A stretch of DNA of 64,000 bases from Streptococcus pacificus (GTDB lineage: Bacteria; Bacillota; Bacilli; Lactobacillales; Streptococcaceae), in assembly GCF_016481305.1 (NCBI RefSeq), contig NZ_JAENBO010000003.1:1-64000 (forward strand), in the 5' to 3' direction. The position numbers were made by a program, and so were the translations under genes. This document shows positions 43,080 through 52,017 of the stretch, in pieces. A model generated the notes under the pieces. It was not told the origin of the DNA and made no database searches. It saw only the letters and a program-made list of their open reading frames with translations. Every line of letters starts with the position of its first letter. Within the stretch, counting starts at the first letter, position 1.

Positions 43080-43987
43080 TTTTTGTTTTTTGAAAAAAGT
43101 GATTCAAAGAAAGAGAGGATTGTCCCTCGCCTTGCTTCAAAAGTCTTCACGTGTTGCTTTTGATAGATAGCATTGATAATGCCTCCAATAATAAGAATCT
43201 TGGAAAAAAAGATAAACCAAAACATAATGGCAAAAAGGGTCACAGACCCTAAAATCCGAAGATTTTCCATGTTTTGAATGGTATTTCCAATGTAATTTCC
43301 TACAAGATTAGTAAAGAAGACAAAGACAAGACTAGTAAATACTGTTCCTGGAATAACATAGCGAATTTTTTGAATTCTAACATTTGGTAAAATGAAGTAT
43401 AAAAATGCTAAGGTAATAAAAGACAAGAGTCCAGTTATCGGTTGAATTAGACTATCTAATAACTGATACAATTTTTGACTAAATTCTAGTCGTTGGTACA
43501 GTAAAGCCAAAAGGCTACTACCAAAGGTTGAAATGATAACAGCAATAATAAGAAAAACAATTAAGACTAGGCTAGAAAAAACTCCAACCAATCGACTAAT
43601 GACAAAATCGCGATGATCTTGCATGTCATAAGCTTTATTCATTGCTTTTTGGAGAAAGACCAAACCTTTTGAAATAGTCCAAAGAGCTGCTACAATTGAT
43701 AACCAAACAAGCCCAGAAGACGGCTGTTGAAAAATACCTTGAATAACGGTTGCAACACTCTCATATAATTGTGCTGGTAGATAATCCTTTAGAAACTCTA
43801 ACAATGCTGAAGTATCAATATTAAAATAGGGGAAAATATTTGCTAATAAGATAAGAAAAGGAAAGACTGTTAGCATCATATAATAGGCAACAGCAATGCT
43901 AGATAAGTCCATATCAGAATTTTTATAATGCGCTAAAAATGACTGGATAACTGCATTGTTTTGCCATTTACTCATTAATTTTTTCAC
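43076..43987 (-). CDS. YihY/BrkB family membrane protein
   Basis: A 303-residue membrane protein of the YihY/UPF0761 family, once mislabelled ribonuclease BN. It has six hydrophobic segments from about residue 30 to 275. The pattern DLSSIAVAYYMMLTVFPFLI near the N-terminus is typical. The function is unknown. It starts with GTG (43987), with AGGAGG four bases upstream, 18 bases after map, so it is probably co-transcribed with it. Confidence 0.88.
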   Translation of the reverse strand: MKKLMSKWQNNAVIQSFLAHYKNSDMDLSSIAVAYYMMLTVFPFLILLANIFPYFNIDTSALLEFLKDYLPAQLYESVATVIQGIFQQPSSGLVWLSIVAALWTISKGLVFLQKAMNKAYDMQDHRDFVISRLVGVFSSLVLIVFLIIAVIISTFGSSLLALLYQRLEFSQKLYQLLDSLIQPITGLLSFITLAFLYFILPNVRIQKIRYVIPGTVFTSLVFVFFTNLVGNYIGNTIQNMENLRILGSVTLFAIMFWFIFFSKILIIGGIINAIYQKQHVKTFEARRGTILSFFESLFSKNKN

Positions 43988-44005
43988 ATTTCCTCCTAGA
44001 CTTAC

Positions 44006-44866
44006 TTAGTAAGTTCCCTCTTCTCCTTGACTGGTTAGAATTTTTGGACCATCTTTAGTGATCACAAATTGATGTTCGTATTGACAAGACAAGCCACCAT
44101 CTATTGTTTTATGGGCCCATCCAGTTTTAAGGTCCGTATCAATTTCCCAGGTTCCTGTGTTAATCATAGGCTCAACGGTTAGGACCATGCCTTCTTTTAA
44201 ACGAAGTCCGCGACCAGCAACTCCATAGTTTGGTATCATAGGTTCTTCATGCATAGTTGGCCCTACACCATGACCAACCAAATCTCTGACAACACCGTAA
44301 CCAAAACTTTCGGCATATTCTTGAACGGCAGCCCCAATATCACCAACACGATTTCCGATAACGGCTTTTTCAATGCCTCTATACATGGCTTCTTTAGTAA
44401 CGGCCATTAGTTGCTTGATTTCTTCTGACACTTCACCTACCGCATAGGCCCAACAAGAATCTGCCAATCCACCTCGATAAGTGTCAGTGTGCTTTTTCAT
44501 CTCTGGAATATTGTTAAAATCTAATTTAGAGACATCAAGAACTGATTTATCAAGTGGTTCACTAAGAACCATATCAACTTTTAATAAATCACCTGCTTTT
44601 AAAATATAGTGTCTTGGAAAGGCATGAGCTACTTCATCATTTAAAGCACAACAAGTCGCATAAGGATAGTCCATTATTTGACCATCTACTCCAATTTGAA
44701 GGGGAAGGACATTACTTTCTTTACAACGTCTTCTAACATATTCTTCCACTTCCCACATATCAACACCAGGTTTGATAATTTTACGTAAACCAATATGAAT
44801 GCTGGCTAAAAAATCACCTGCTCTATCCATAGCTTCAACTTCTCTTTTAGACTTTAATGTAATCAT
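44006..44866 (-). CDS. map: Methionine aminopeptidase, type I
   Basis: Removes the N-terminal Met from new proteins; metal-dependent and cytoplasmic. Metal ligands are in LKVDMVL (Asp), LADSCWAYAVG (Asp), GHGVGPTMHEEPMIPNYG (His, and Glu nearby), LTVEPMI (Glu) and QYEHQFVIT (Glu). Its 286 residues exceed the ~250 of the E. coli type. The extra stretch lies between the first two metal ligands (about residues 100-130, SVLDVSKLDFNNIPEMKK), an insertion known in streptococcal enzymes. Confidence 0.96.
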   Translation of the reverse strand: MITLKSKREVEAMDRAGDFLASIHIGLRKIIKPGVDMWEVEEYVRRRCKESNVLPLQIGVDGQIMDYPYATCCALNDEVAHAFPRHYILKAGDLLKVDMVLSEPLDKSVLDVSKLDFNNIPEMKKHTDTYRGGLADSCWAYAVGEVSEEIKQLMAVTKEAMYRGIEKAVIGNRVGDIGAAVQEYAESFGYGVVRDLVGHGVGPTMHEEPMIPNYGVAGRGLRLKEGMVLTVEPMINTGTWEIDTDLKTGWAHKTIDGGLSCQYEHQFVITKDGPKILTSQGEEGTY

Positions 44867-44880
44867 TGTTTTTCTCTTTT

Positions 44881-46164
44881 CTAATTCATTTTTGTACTAA
44901 CAACTGCTTTAGCAACAATCCGATTTTGTAGTTGGATTTCAAAATCTAGCGTACTGCCTCGGCGGCCTTCAGCAATAATTCTTGGATAAATTTTTAAATT
45001 ATCTTCGACTTGAACAGCTTGAAGGAAATAAACCATCACCTGTTCAATAATAATATTTCTACTTTTTTTCTCTTTAAGAAGGCGTAAGGTGATCTCTTTA
45101 ATAATTTCAACCAATACACCATGAGATAAATTTCCAGAGACGTCAATCATAACCGGTTCAACCATAAAACTGTAAAAATTCCCATCCGTTTTAAGATTAG
45201 ACAGAATTTGTTCGCTATAGGTGTATAGTTGCCCTTGTTTGTCATCTTGGATGCTTTCCATGACTTTACGTCTTGTCACAACGCCAAGAAGGGTGTTATC
45301 ATCAGAAACCACCGGTAACATGTCATAATCTTCAAAAATCATTTGTTGACTAATAGGCGCTAAACTGACATCAGGTTTAGTGAGAACAGGATTTTTAGTC
45401 ATCACTTTTTCAACAACTGTTGTCCCTTTTTTACCTGTGATATCACGCATGCTAACAACACCAACCACAATACCTTTATCATTTATAACTGGAAAACGCA
45501 GATAATTATGTTTTTTGACAAGATTAATATAATCTTTAATCGTATCTGTCAACTGTAAAAAACCATAGTCGCTTTTAAAGTGATAAATCTGATCAACCGT
45601 TTTAACATTAGTCTTTATTCTAGCGTTAGATAGAGCTTTATTAATCTTAGTTGCAACAGTAAAGGTATCAAAAGAGGTTACCATAACAGGTATCCCAAGT
45701 TGGTTTGAAGTATTAATGACTTCCTCAGAAACTTGAAAGCCACCCGTGACTAAGATAGCATTATTGTTTTCCAGTGCTAATAACTGGATGTTTTTACGAT
45801 CCCCGACAATTAACAAACCACCTTTGACAAGATATTTCATAATATTTTTTCTTGTCATTGCACCGATAGAAAATTTACTAAACTCATGTCCAAGACCAGA
45901 ATGACCCGCTAAAACTTCAGAATCACTGATTCTTGCAATTTCTGCATAAGTTAATTTATTTAGTGATTGTTTGGGCTTAGCACCAATCCGAACGGTGCCA
46001 CTTCTAGGCTTGGTTTCTACTAAGCCTCTATTTTCAGCTTCCTTAATGGCACGATAAGCGGTCCCGTCACTCACTTTTAAACGATTAGAAATACTTCTAA
46101 CACTAACTTTTCTTCCAATTGGAAGATTCTCTAAATAGTTTAAGATATCAAGATGTTTACTCAT
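44881..46164 (-). CDS. HTH-DRTGG-CBS-hotdog regulator (YtoI-like)
   Basis: A 427-residue multidomain protein. It has an N-terminal winged helix (residues ~1-65, VSVRSISNRLKVSDGTAYRAI), a DRTGG domain (~70-185), a CBS-domain pair (~190-310, VEKVMTKNPVLTKPDVSLAPI) and a C-terminal hotdog-like domain (~315-425). CBS domains bind adenine nucleotides and hotdog domains often bind acyl-CoA, so a metabolite-sensing transcription regulator is likely; no target is known. The ATG at 46164 overlaps the GNAT stop by 8 bases (ATGAGTAA), so expression is coupled to that gene. Confidence 0.87.
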   Translation of the reverse strand: MSKHLDILNYLENLPIGRKVSVRSISNRLKVSDGTAYRAIKEAENRGLVETKPRSGTVRIGAKPKQSLNKLTYAEIARISDSEVLAGHSGLGHEFSKFSIGAMTRKNIMKYLVKGGLLIVGDRKNIQLLALENNNAILVTGGFQVSEEVINTSNQLGIPVMVTSFDTFTVATKINKALSNARIKTNVKTVDQIYHFKSDYGFLQLTDTIKDYINLVKKHNYLRFPVINDKGIVVGVVSMRDITGKKGTTVVEKVMTKNPVLTKPDVSLAPISQQMIFEDYDMLPVVSDDNTLLGVVTRRKVMESIQDDKQGQLYTYSEQILSNLKTDGNFYSFMVEPVMIDVSGNLSHGVLVEIIKEITLRLLKEKKSRNIIIEQVMVYFLQAVQVEDNLKIYPRIIAEGRRGSTLDFEIQLQNRIVAKAVVSTKMN

Positions 46165-46711
46165 AATAATAACCACTTTTTCTTAATTCAAAAAGGAGAT
46201 ATTCTCTCGTTTTATGCGTATATCGGTCACTCCCTCTATACCTTTTAACCTTTTTAAACCCTGCTTTTTGAGCAACCTTTTGACTGGCACTATTTTCTAA
46301 GTGGGTGACAATTAACAATCGTTTTAAGCGAAGGTCATTTATAGCAAGAGCAACTATGGTTTTCAGAGCTTGAGTGGCAAATCCTTGTGACCAAAAATCT
46401 TTATGAATAAAATAAGAGATTTCAACCTCACTACGATAAAAATCTAGTTTTTCAAAACGGATGGCACCAATTAAGGTCTGACTCTTTTTTTCTTCAATTG
46501 CCCAGTTGCCAAGAGGAGTTTTCATAAAGGAGTGAACCATTAGATAATCGCTTTCCTCTTTCGTTTTAATACTAGGTGAATCAAATGAGAGATTACCACT
46601 TGCTCTAGCAATGGCAAAAAAAGCCTGACTGTCACTAAAACGAAAAGGTCTTAACAGTAGTTGACTAGTTTCTATATGAGAATATCGTCCTAATGTTGTC
46701 CAAATATCCAT
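46157..46711 (-). CDS. GNAT family N-acetyltransferase (RimJ/RimL-like)
   Basis: A 184-residue acetyltransferase of the RimJ/RimL-like GNAT group, using acetyl-CoA on an unknown substrate. The acetyl-CoA-binding region is HKDFWSQGFATQALK (about residues 107-121), followed by VTHLENSASQKVAQKAGF. It heads a transcript continuing into the CBS regulator and probably map and the BrkB gene. No ribosome site precedes the ATG, and a consensus promoter has its -10 only 6 bases upstream. Confidence 0.9.
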   Translation of the reverse strand: MDIWTTLGRYSHIETSQLLLRPFRFSDSQAFFAIARASGNLSFDSPSIKTKEESDYLMVHSFMKTPLGNWAIEEKKSQTLIGAIRFEKLDFYRSEVEISYFIHKDFWSQGFATQALKTIVALAINDLRLKRLLIVTHLENSASQKVAQKAGFKKVKRYRGSDRYTHKTREYLLFELRKSGYYYE

Positions 46712-46717
46712 AAGGTT

Positions 46718-46746
46718 ATCATACAGTTTTTTTGCATACTAGTCAA
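46718..46746 (-). promoter_or_regulatory. Promoter of the GNAT gene, abutting its start codon
   Basis: On the - strand the -35 is TTGACT (46741-46746) and the -10 is TATGAT (46718-46723), with a 17-base spacer. The six bases AACCTT separate the -10 from ATG, so the transcript should begin at or next to the start codon. Confidence 0.75.
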
Positions 46747-46814
46747 TGAAGAAATGTAGCCACTGTAAGGAGTTCCTTGTTTTTATGACATCTTTCAAAA
46801 AAAATTAAAACAGC

Positions 46815-46855
46815 CTAATAGAAAATTCCCATCACTGAGAAGCGATGGGAATTAA
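46815..46855 (-). terminator. Terminator of malQP
   Basis: Stem AATTCCCATC / GATGGGAATT (46844-46853 with 46824-46833), followed by TTTTCTATT on the - strand. It lies 28 bases beyond malP. Confidence 0.75.
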
Positions 46856-46881
46856 GAAAATGAAATGAGAACTATTATCTA

Positions 46882-49140
46882 TTAGCTATGCCAGATATCA
46901 TCGTTATATTGTTTGATAGTTCTATCAGATGAGAAGAAACCAGCTTTAGCAATATTATGAATCACTTTTTTAGACCATAAGTCTTGGTTCTCATAGTCTG
47001 AGAAGACTCTTTCTTTCATCACAATATATTCTTTCAAATCAATTAAGGTCATAAACCAATCTTTACTAATTAATTCATGGTGAAGTCTTTCAAGGCGTTC
47101 TTTGTTCCCATAAGGCATTAATTGATCGCTAACAATAAAATCAACCGCTTCTTTAATCACCTCATCTTGATAGTACTCATTCGCATGATAGCCAGAGGTA
47201 GCGTAGAGATCAATAATTGTGTCACTATCTTTACCGAAAGTATAAATGTTATCCATTCCGGCTAATTCAGCAATTTCAACATTTGCTCCATCCATTGTTC
47301 CAAGGGTTAAGGCACCATTTAGCATGAATTTCATATTACCAGTACCAGACGCTTCCTTAGAAGCTAGTGAAATTTGTTCAGAAATATCAGAAGCTGGAAT
47401 CAATTTTTCGGCAACAGTTACATTATAGTTTTCTACTAAATGCACATTGAGGTATTGATTCACTTCAGGATCGTTATTAATCAGTTCAGACAAGCTGAGG
47501 ATTAAATGAATGATATCTTGAGCAATGGTATAGGCTGGAGCAGCTTTACCACCAAAGATAATTGTAATCTTACGTTTTGGTAGATTGCCTTTTTTAATGT
47601 CTAAATATTTATGAATAACATATAAAGCATTCATTTGTTGGCGTTTGTACTCATGGAATCGCTTGATTTGAGTATCGATAATTGAGTTTTCGTCTAATTC
47701 AATATTCTTATTGTCTTTAAGATAACGCTTAAGAGCCAATTTGTTGTTGAATTTAATGTCAGCCAACTTCTTGTGAACACTACTGTCATCAGCAAATTCT
47801 AATAACTTTTCAAGTTGAGTAGCGTCTTCTAAATAACCATCTCCAATCAATTCTTTGAGATAATCAGCTAATTCTTGGTTAGCAAATTCTAACCAACGTC
47901 TAAAGGTGATACCATTTGTTTTATTGTTGAATTTTTCAGGATACAATTCATAAAAATCTTTCAACTCACTGTTTTTCAAGATTTCTGTGTGAAGTGCTGC
48001 CACCCCATTAACACTGTTTGAGTAGTGAATATCCATATGTGCCATATGAACACGACCTGATTCATCAATAATATGAACAGAAGGGTTTGAGTAGTCTCTT
48101 TTAACAAGTTCATCTAACTGGCGAATAATAGCAACAAGATGTGGCACAACTTCTTCTAAGTATTCAAGAGGCCATTTTTCCAAGGCTTCTGCAAGAATGG
48201 TATGGTTGGTATAGCCTGTCATTGCTTTTACAATTGAAACTGCTTCTTCAAACGAAATGTCATGTTTTTCAGTTAACAAACGAATCAACTCAGGAATCAC
48301 TAGTGATGGATGCGTATCATTAATTTGAACATAAGCATAGTCAGCCAAATCATGAAGGTTGCTTCCTCTTTCAATCGCTTCATCGATTAATAGTTGAGCG
48401 GCATTAGAAACCATGAAATATTGTTGATAGATACGAAGCAATTCACCTGTTTTATCTGAATCATCTGGATAAAGAAAGAGAGTTAAATTATTTTTAATAT
48501 CGCTTTTATCAAAAGAAATACCTTCTTTAATCAAACCATAATCAACTGACTCAATATCAAACAAATTAAGATAATTTTTTGTCTCTTTTTGATAACCTAA
48601 AACATCAATACGATCCAATTTTGATTTGAGAGTAAAGTTTTTAAAAGGAACATCGTAACTAATATCGGTCGGTTGTAACCAACTATCATTTTCAATCCAA
48701 AAATTAGGTTCAGCTTCTTGTTGGTTGTCTCTAAACACTTGTCTAAATAGCCCACAGTGATAGTTTAATCCCACACCCTCACCATTTAAAGCGAGTGTTG
48801 ACATAGAATCGACAAAACATGATGCTAATCTTCCTAGACCACCATTTCCTAAAGATGGCTCTGGTTCAACATCTTCAATCTGACTAATTGATTTACCAGC
48901 TTGTGCTAATTCTTCCTTGATTTCTTTATAGATACCTAAATTAATCAAGTTGTTAGACAATAATTTCCCAATAAGAAATTCCGCTGAGATGTAATAAACT
49001 TTACGTTTTGCTTTATTTTTCTCTTTTTTTGCCGCTTTTTCTTTGACATAGTCAAGTAATTGAACATAAATCTCTTCGTTTGTTAACTCTTGTAGCGGCT
49101 TGTTTGTTTTTTCTAAAACATAGTTAGTTAAATAAGTCAT
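46882..49140 (-). CDS. malP: Maltodextrin phosphorylase
   Basis: GT35 phosphorylase that shortens imported maltodextrins to glucose-1-phosphate. The N-terminal [15 protein letters not shown] and PLP-lysine region ([15 protein letters not shown]) are intact. It has 752 residues from the ATG at 49140; an ATG three codons upstream (49149) is equally in frame, but AGGGG is only 2 bases from it. The gene overlaps the 3' end of malQ by 17-26 bases, so the two are translationally coupled and share the MalR-controlled promoter. It is shorter than and diverged from glgP. Confidence 0.95.
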   Translation of the reverse strand: MTYLTNYVLEKTNKPLQELTNEEIYVQLLDYVKEKAAKKEKNKAKRKVYYISAEFLIGKLLSNNLINLGIYKEIKEELAQAGKSISQIEDVEPEPSLGNGGLGRLASCFVDSMSTLALNGEGVGLNYHCGLFRQVFRDNQQEAEPNFWIENDSWLQPTDISYDVPFKNFTLKSKLDRIDVLGYQKETKNYLNLFDIESVDYGLIKEGISFDKSDIKNNLTLFLYPDDSDKTGELLRIYQQYFMVSNAAQLLIDEAIERGSNLHDLADYAYVQINDTHPSLVIPELIRLLTEKHDISFEEAVSIVKAMTGYTNHTILAEALEKWPLEYLEEVVPHLVAIIRQLDELVKRDYSNPSVHIIDESGRVHMAHMDIHYSNSVNGVAALHTEILKNSELKDFYELYPEKFNNKTNGITFRRWLEFANQELADYLKELIGDGYLEDATQLEKLLEFADDSSVHKKLADIKFNNKLALKRYLKDNKNIELDENSIIDTQIKRFHEYKRQQMNALYVIHKYLDIKKGNLPKRKITIIFGGKAAPAYTIAQDIIHLILSLSELINNDPEVNQYLNVHLVENYNVTVAEKLIPASDISEQISLASKEASGTGNMKFMLNGALTLGTMDGANVEIAELAGMDNIYTFGKDSDTIIDLYATSGYHANEYYQDEVIKEAVDFIVSDQLMPYGNKERLERLHHELISKDWFMTLIDLKEYIVMKERVFSDYENQDLWSKKVIHNIAKAGFFSSDRTIKQYNDDIWHS

Positions 49141-50641
49141 TTTTTTCATTTCCCCTTTGATATAATGTAGTTATTTTAATTAAAAAGTCTTTCTTATCTT
49201 GTGTTAACTCTTCTTTTTTCATACGCCATTGCCAATTGCCTCCAACAGTTGACGGCATATTCATTCGTGAATCGGCATCTTTGTCTAAAATATCTTGCAT
49301 GGTGGCAATGACGGTGTTACTAGACGTTGCAAAAAGAACACGAAGCATGGCTTGGCTAACTGGTTCAATCGGTTTACGATTACTATAAGCATCAAAATAA
49401 TCTTTTTGTTCAGGACTAAGATTATCATACCAACCATTGATCACTTCGTTATCATGTGTTCCAGAATAAGCAACACTATTTGGAATACAACGATGAGGAC
49501 TATCAATGCTTTTACCCTCAATGTCATAAAAACCAAATTCAAGAACCTTCATTCCTGGAAAATTAGCAGCCTGCAACAATTGTCTTGCTTTCTCATCAAT
49601 ATTTCCTAAGTCTTCAGCGATTATAGGTAACTCACCAAGGGCCTCTTTAACGGCATTGAATAAGTCGATTCCAGGACCAGGCTGCCAGCTACCGTAGCGT
49701 GCAATTGCAGCTTTACCATCAATTTCCCAATAATCAGAAAATCCTTTAAAATGGTCAATTCTTAAATAATCGTATAGTTTGAAACTCTCTCTAATACGCT
49801 CAATCCACCAAGCATAACCTGTTTTAGCATGATTTTCCCAATCGTAAATAGGATTTCCCCAAAGTTGACCGTCAGCACTAAAATCATCAGCAGGTACACC
49901 AGCCACAAATAAAGGATTTCTCTCATCATCTAATTTAAAGAGTTCTGGCATGGTCCACACTTCAACGCTGTCAGCAGAGACATAAATCGGCATATCTCCA
50001 ATAATAGCAATATTTCTTTGATTGGCATACGCTTTTAATTTTTGCCACTGTGAAAAGAAAAAGTACTGGCAAACTTTATGGTAATGAATTTCTTTAGCTA
50101 ATAGTTGGCGGTAATGAGTCAATGTTTCTTCATCACGAGAAATGGCTTTTTGATCATCCCACAAAGGAAGAGCCTTATTATCGAAATGCTCTTTAAGAGC
50201 CATAAACTCAGCATAGTTGGTTAACCAAGAATGATTATCAGACTCAAAGGCCGCATAATCTTGCTTAAATTCTTCAATAGATAAAAAATTGTCAACAGCC
50301 TTTTCAAGAATTGGACGTCTAGTATCAAACAAAAGCTCATAGTCTACTTCTTCATCATTTCTTGAAAAAACAACATTGGCATAATCTGTTTCTTCTAAAA
50401 TACCTTCTTGTGCTAAAAAATCAAAATCAATAAGATGAGTATTTCCAGCCATGGCTGAAAAAGATTGATAAGGTGAATCGCCAAAACTAGTTGTTGTCAA
50501 AGGAAGAATTTGCCAATAGGTTTGTTTTGTTTCAACTAAAAAATCAATAAAGTCATATGCTTCTTTACCAAAAGTCCCTATTCCAAACTTTCCTGGTAAT
50601 GATGTTATGTGCATTAAAACACCACTTGCTCGTTTGTCCAT
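49124..50641 (-). CDS. malQ: 4-alpha-glucanotransferase (amylomaltase)
   Basis: GH77 enzyme that transfers glucan segments between maltodextrins, freeing glucose and making longer chains for MalP. The nucleophile region is [15 protein letters not shown], the acid is in IIAEDLGNI, and [12 protein letters not shown] follows. It has 505 residues. The ribosome site is GAGGTATAAGCT. First gene of malQP, with an operator inside its promoter. Confidence 0.97.
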   Translation of the reverse strand: MDKRASGVLMHITSLPGKFGIGTFGKEAYDFIDFLVETKQTYWQILPLTTTSFGDSPYQSFSAMAGNTHLIDFDFLAQEGILEETDYANVVFSRNDEEVDYELLFDTRRPILEKAVDNFLSIEEFKQDYAAFESDNHSWLTNYAEFMALKEHFDNKALPLWDDQKAISRDEETLTHYRQLLAKEIHYHKVCQYFFFSQWQKLKAYANQRNIAIIGDMPIYVSADSVEVWTMPELFKLDDERNPLFVAGVPADDFSADGQLWGNPIYDWENHAKTGYAWWIERIRESFKLYDYLRIDHFKGFSDYWEIDGKAAIARYGSWQPGPGIDLFNAVKEALGELPIIAEDLGNIDEKARQLLQAANFPGMKVLEFGFYDIEGKSIDSPHRCIPNSVAYSGTHDNEVINGWYDNLSPEQKDYFDAYSNRKPIEPVSQAMLRVLFATSSNTVIATMQDILDKDADSRMNMPSTVGGNWQWRMKKEELTQDKKDFLIKITTLYQRGNEKNDLFN

Positions 50642-50675
50642 AGCTTATACCTCGATTTTATTTTTTGCTAATGAA

Positions 50676-50704
50676 ATTATAACGCAAACGGTTGCATAGG
50701 TCAA
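50676..50704 (-). promoter_or_regulatory. malQP promoter with MalR/cre-like operator
   Basis: On the - strand the -35 is TTGACC (50699-50704) and the -10 is TATAAT (50676-50681), with a 17-base spacer. The spacer is filled by the near-palindrome GCAAACGGTTGC (+ strand, 50684-50695). A repressor there would block RNA polymerase. Confidence 0.88.
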
Positions 50705-50712
50705 GCTTTTTC

Positions 50713-50745
50713 AAAAAAAAATAAGAAAGAGAAACTCTTTCTTAT
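50713..50745 (-). terminator. Terminator of malR
   Basis: Stem TAAGAAAGAG / CTCTTTCTTA (50735-50744 with 50722-50731), then a run of T residues at 50713-50721 on the - strand. The first arm contains the malR stop codon. The malQ -35 begins only 9 bases beyond the T run. Confidence 0.87.
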
Positions 50746-51761
50746 AATTTATAGAGATCACGCACACTTTCTCTTTCCTTTAAAAGGAAAGGAACTGTCT
50801 CTTTTTGATAACTTTTTTTCTTGTGATGAAGTTTGTCTAATAATCCTAACAGACTTGATTTGCCCAACTGCTTTATGTTGATATCGAAAGTCGTGAGATA
50901 AGGATGGATAATTTTGGAATAAACGGAATTGTTAAAGGAAATTATTGAAATATGTTCTGGTACTTTTATATTGTAGAAAGATAAAAATTGGATAACCCTA
51001 ACAGATAACATATCATCAATTACAATTAAAGCTGTGATATTTTCATTTTTTATTTTTTTAATCACATTATCTAACGATAAAGGATCATGTCTATCAAATA
51101 AAGTACTACCATAATTTTTAATTTTTAAAATTTTTGTTCCCAAAGTATAACCAAGAAAACGTTCTGAGTTCACTGTTGCTTGTTCATCATCAGTGATAAA
51201 TAAAATATTTTTATGACCTTTTTCATAAAGATAGTCAACAGCAGTCTTTGCCATTAATTGGTTATCATTGTCAATATAAGTAATTGCTTCTTCTTGCGAT
51301 TCTTGTGAACCAACAACAACAAAAGGAATGTTATGTTGACTAAGGTAAAGACTAACTGGGTCATTTTTTTTCGAATATAGAACAATAAAGCCATCTACTC
51401 TTTTTTGACGATACATAATTTTAGCTTGATCTCTTAAGCTTTCTGGTGAATCACCTGTAGCAATGGAAACTGTAAAGTCTTTCTTTTTAGCTTCATCGTT
51501 AATCGTAGTTAAAATTTCCATGAAAAAAGGTTGACTAATACGATCTGAGCTTGTTAACGGTGGTAAAATAACGCCAACGCATTGCGTTAAACCACTTGCT
51601 AACATTTGGGCAGCAAAATTAGGAACATAGCCTAAATCATCCATTGCTTTTCTAACTTTTTCTTTAGTCTTTAAGGATATGGAATGACTATTTTTTAATG
51701 CTCGACTAACTGTTGATGGATTAACACCAGCTTTCTTGGCAACGTCTTTTATGGTAACCAT
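50742..51761 (-). CDS. malR: LacI-family maltose regulon repressor MalR
   Basis: LacI/GalR repressor of 339 residues. The N-terminal helix-turn-helix is VTIKDVAKKAGVNPSTVSRA (residues 2-21) with a hinge helix near VPNFAAQMLASGL. A periplasmic-binding-like inducer domain follows (SLRDQAKIMYRQKRVDGFIV, FITDDEQATVNSERFLGY). It lies between malQP and the divergent malXFGK, each with a matching operator. No such operator is seen in its own promoter, suggesting it is not autoregulated through that site. Ribosome site GGGAGGTGGCAACTG. Confidence 0.95.
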   Translation of the reverse strand: MVTIKDVAKKAGVNPSTVSRALKNSHSISLKTKEKVRKAMDDLGYVPNFAAQMLASGLTQCVGVILPPLTSSDRISQPFFMEILTTINDEAKKKDFTVSIATGDSPESLRDQAKIMYRQKRVDGFIVLYSKKNDPVSLYLSQHNIPFVVVGSQESQEEAITYIDNDNQLMAKTAVDYLYEKGHKNILFITDDEQATVNSERFLGYTLGTKILKIKNYGSTLFDRHDPLSLDNVIKKIKNENITALIVIDDMLSVRVIQFLSFYNIKVPEHISIISFNNSVYSKIIHPYLTTFDINIKQLGKSSLLGLLDKLHHKKKSYQKETVPFLLKERESVRDLYKL

Positions 51762-51806
51762 CAGTTGCCACCTCCCTTGAAATATAATATATTAAACTTA
51801 TTTTCT

Positions 51807-51835
51807 ATTCTACAATAGATTTTCATTTTAAACAA
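51807..51835 (-). promoter_or_regulatory. Promoter of malR
   Basis: On the - strand the -35 is TTGTTT (51830-51835) and the -10 is TAGAAT (51807-51812), with a 17-base spacer. No copy of the mal operator lies in it. Confidence 0.65.
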
Positions 51836-51942
51836 GCCAGTTTAAATGATGGGTATTATATTACTTCTATAATAAAATTAATGAATTATCATTTCTTTTT
51901 TCTTATTTTGAAAAAAATTTTTAAAAAAATAGGTCAAAACAC

Positions 51943-51971
51943 TTGACATTTTCTGCAAACGGTTGCATAAT
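51943..51971 (+). promoter_or_regulatory. malXFGK promoter with MalR/cre-like operator
   Basis: The -35 is TTGACA (51943-51948) and the -10 is CATAAT (51966-51971), with a 17-base spacer. The near-palindrome TGCAAACGGTTGCA (51954-51967) lies in the spacer and touches the -10. Its central 12 bases are identical to the malQP operator. Confidence 0.88.
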
Positions 51972-52017
51972 AGTAATGTAATTAAATATATTTCATGTTT
52001 CAGGGAGGAAACAAGCT

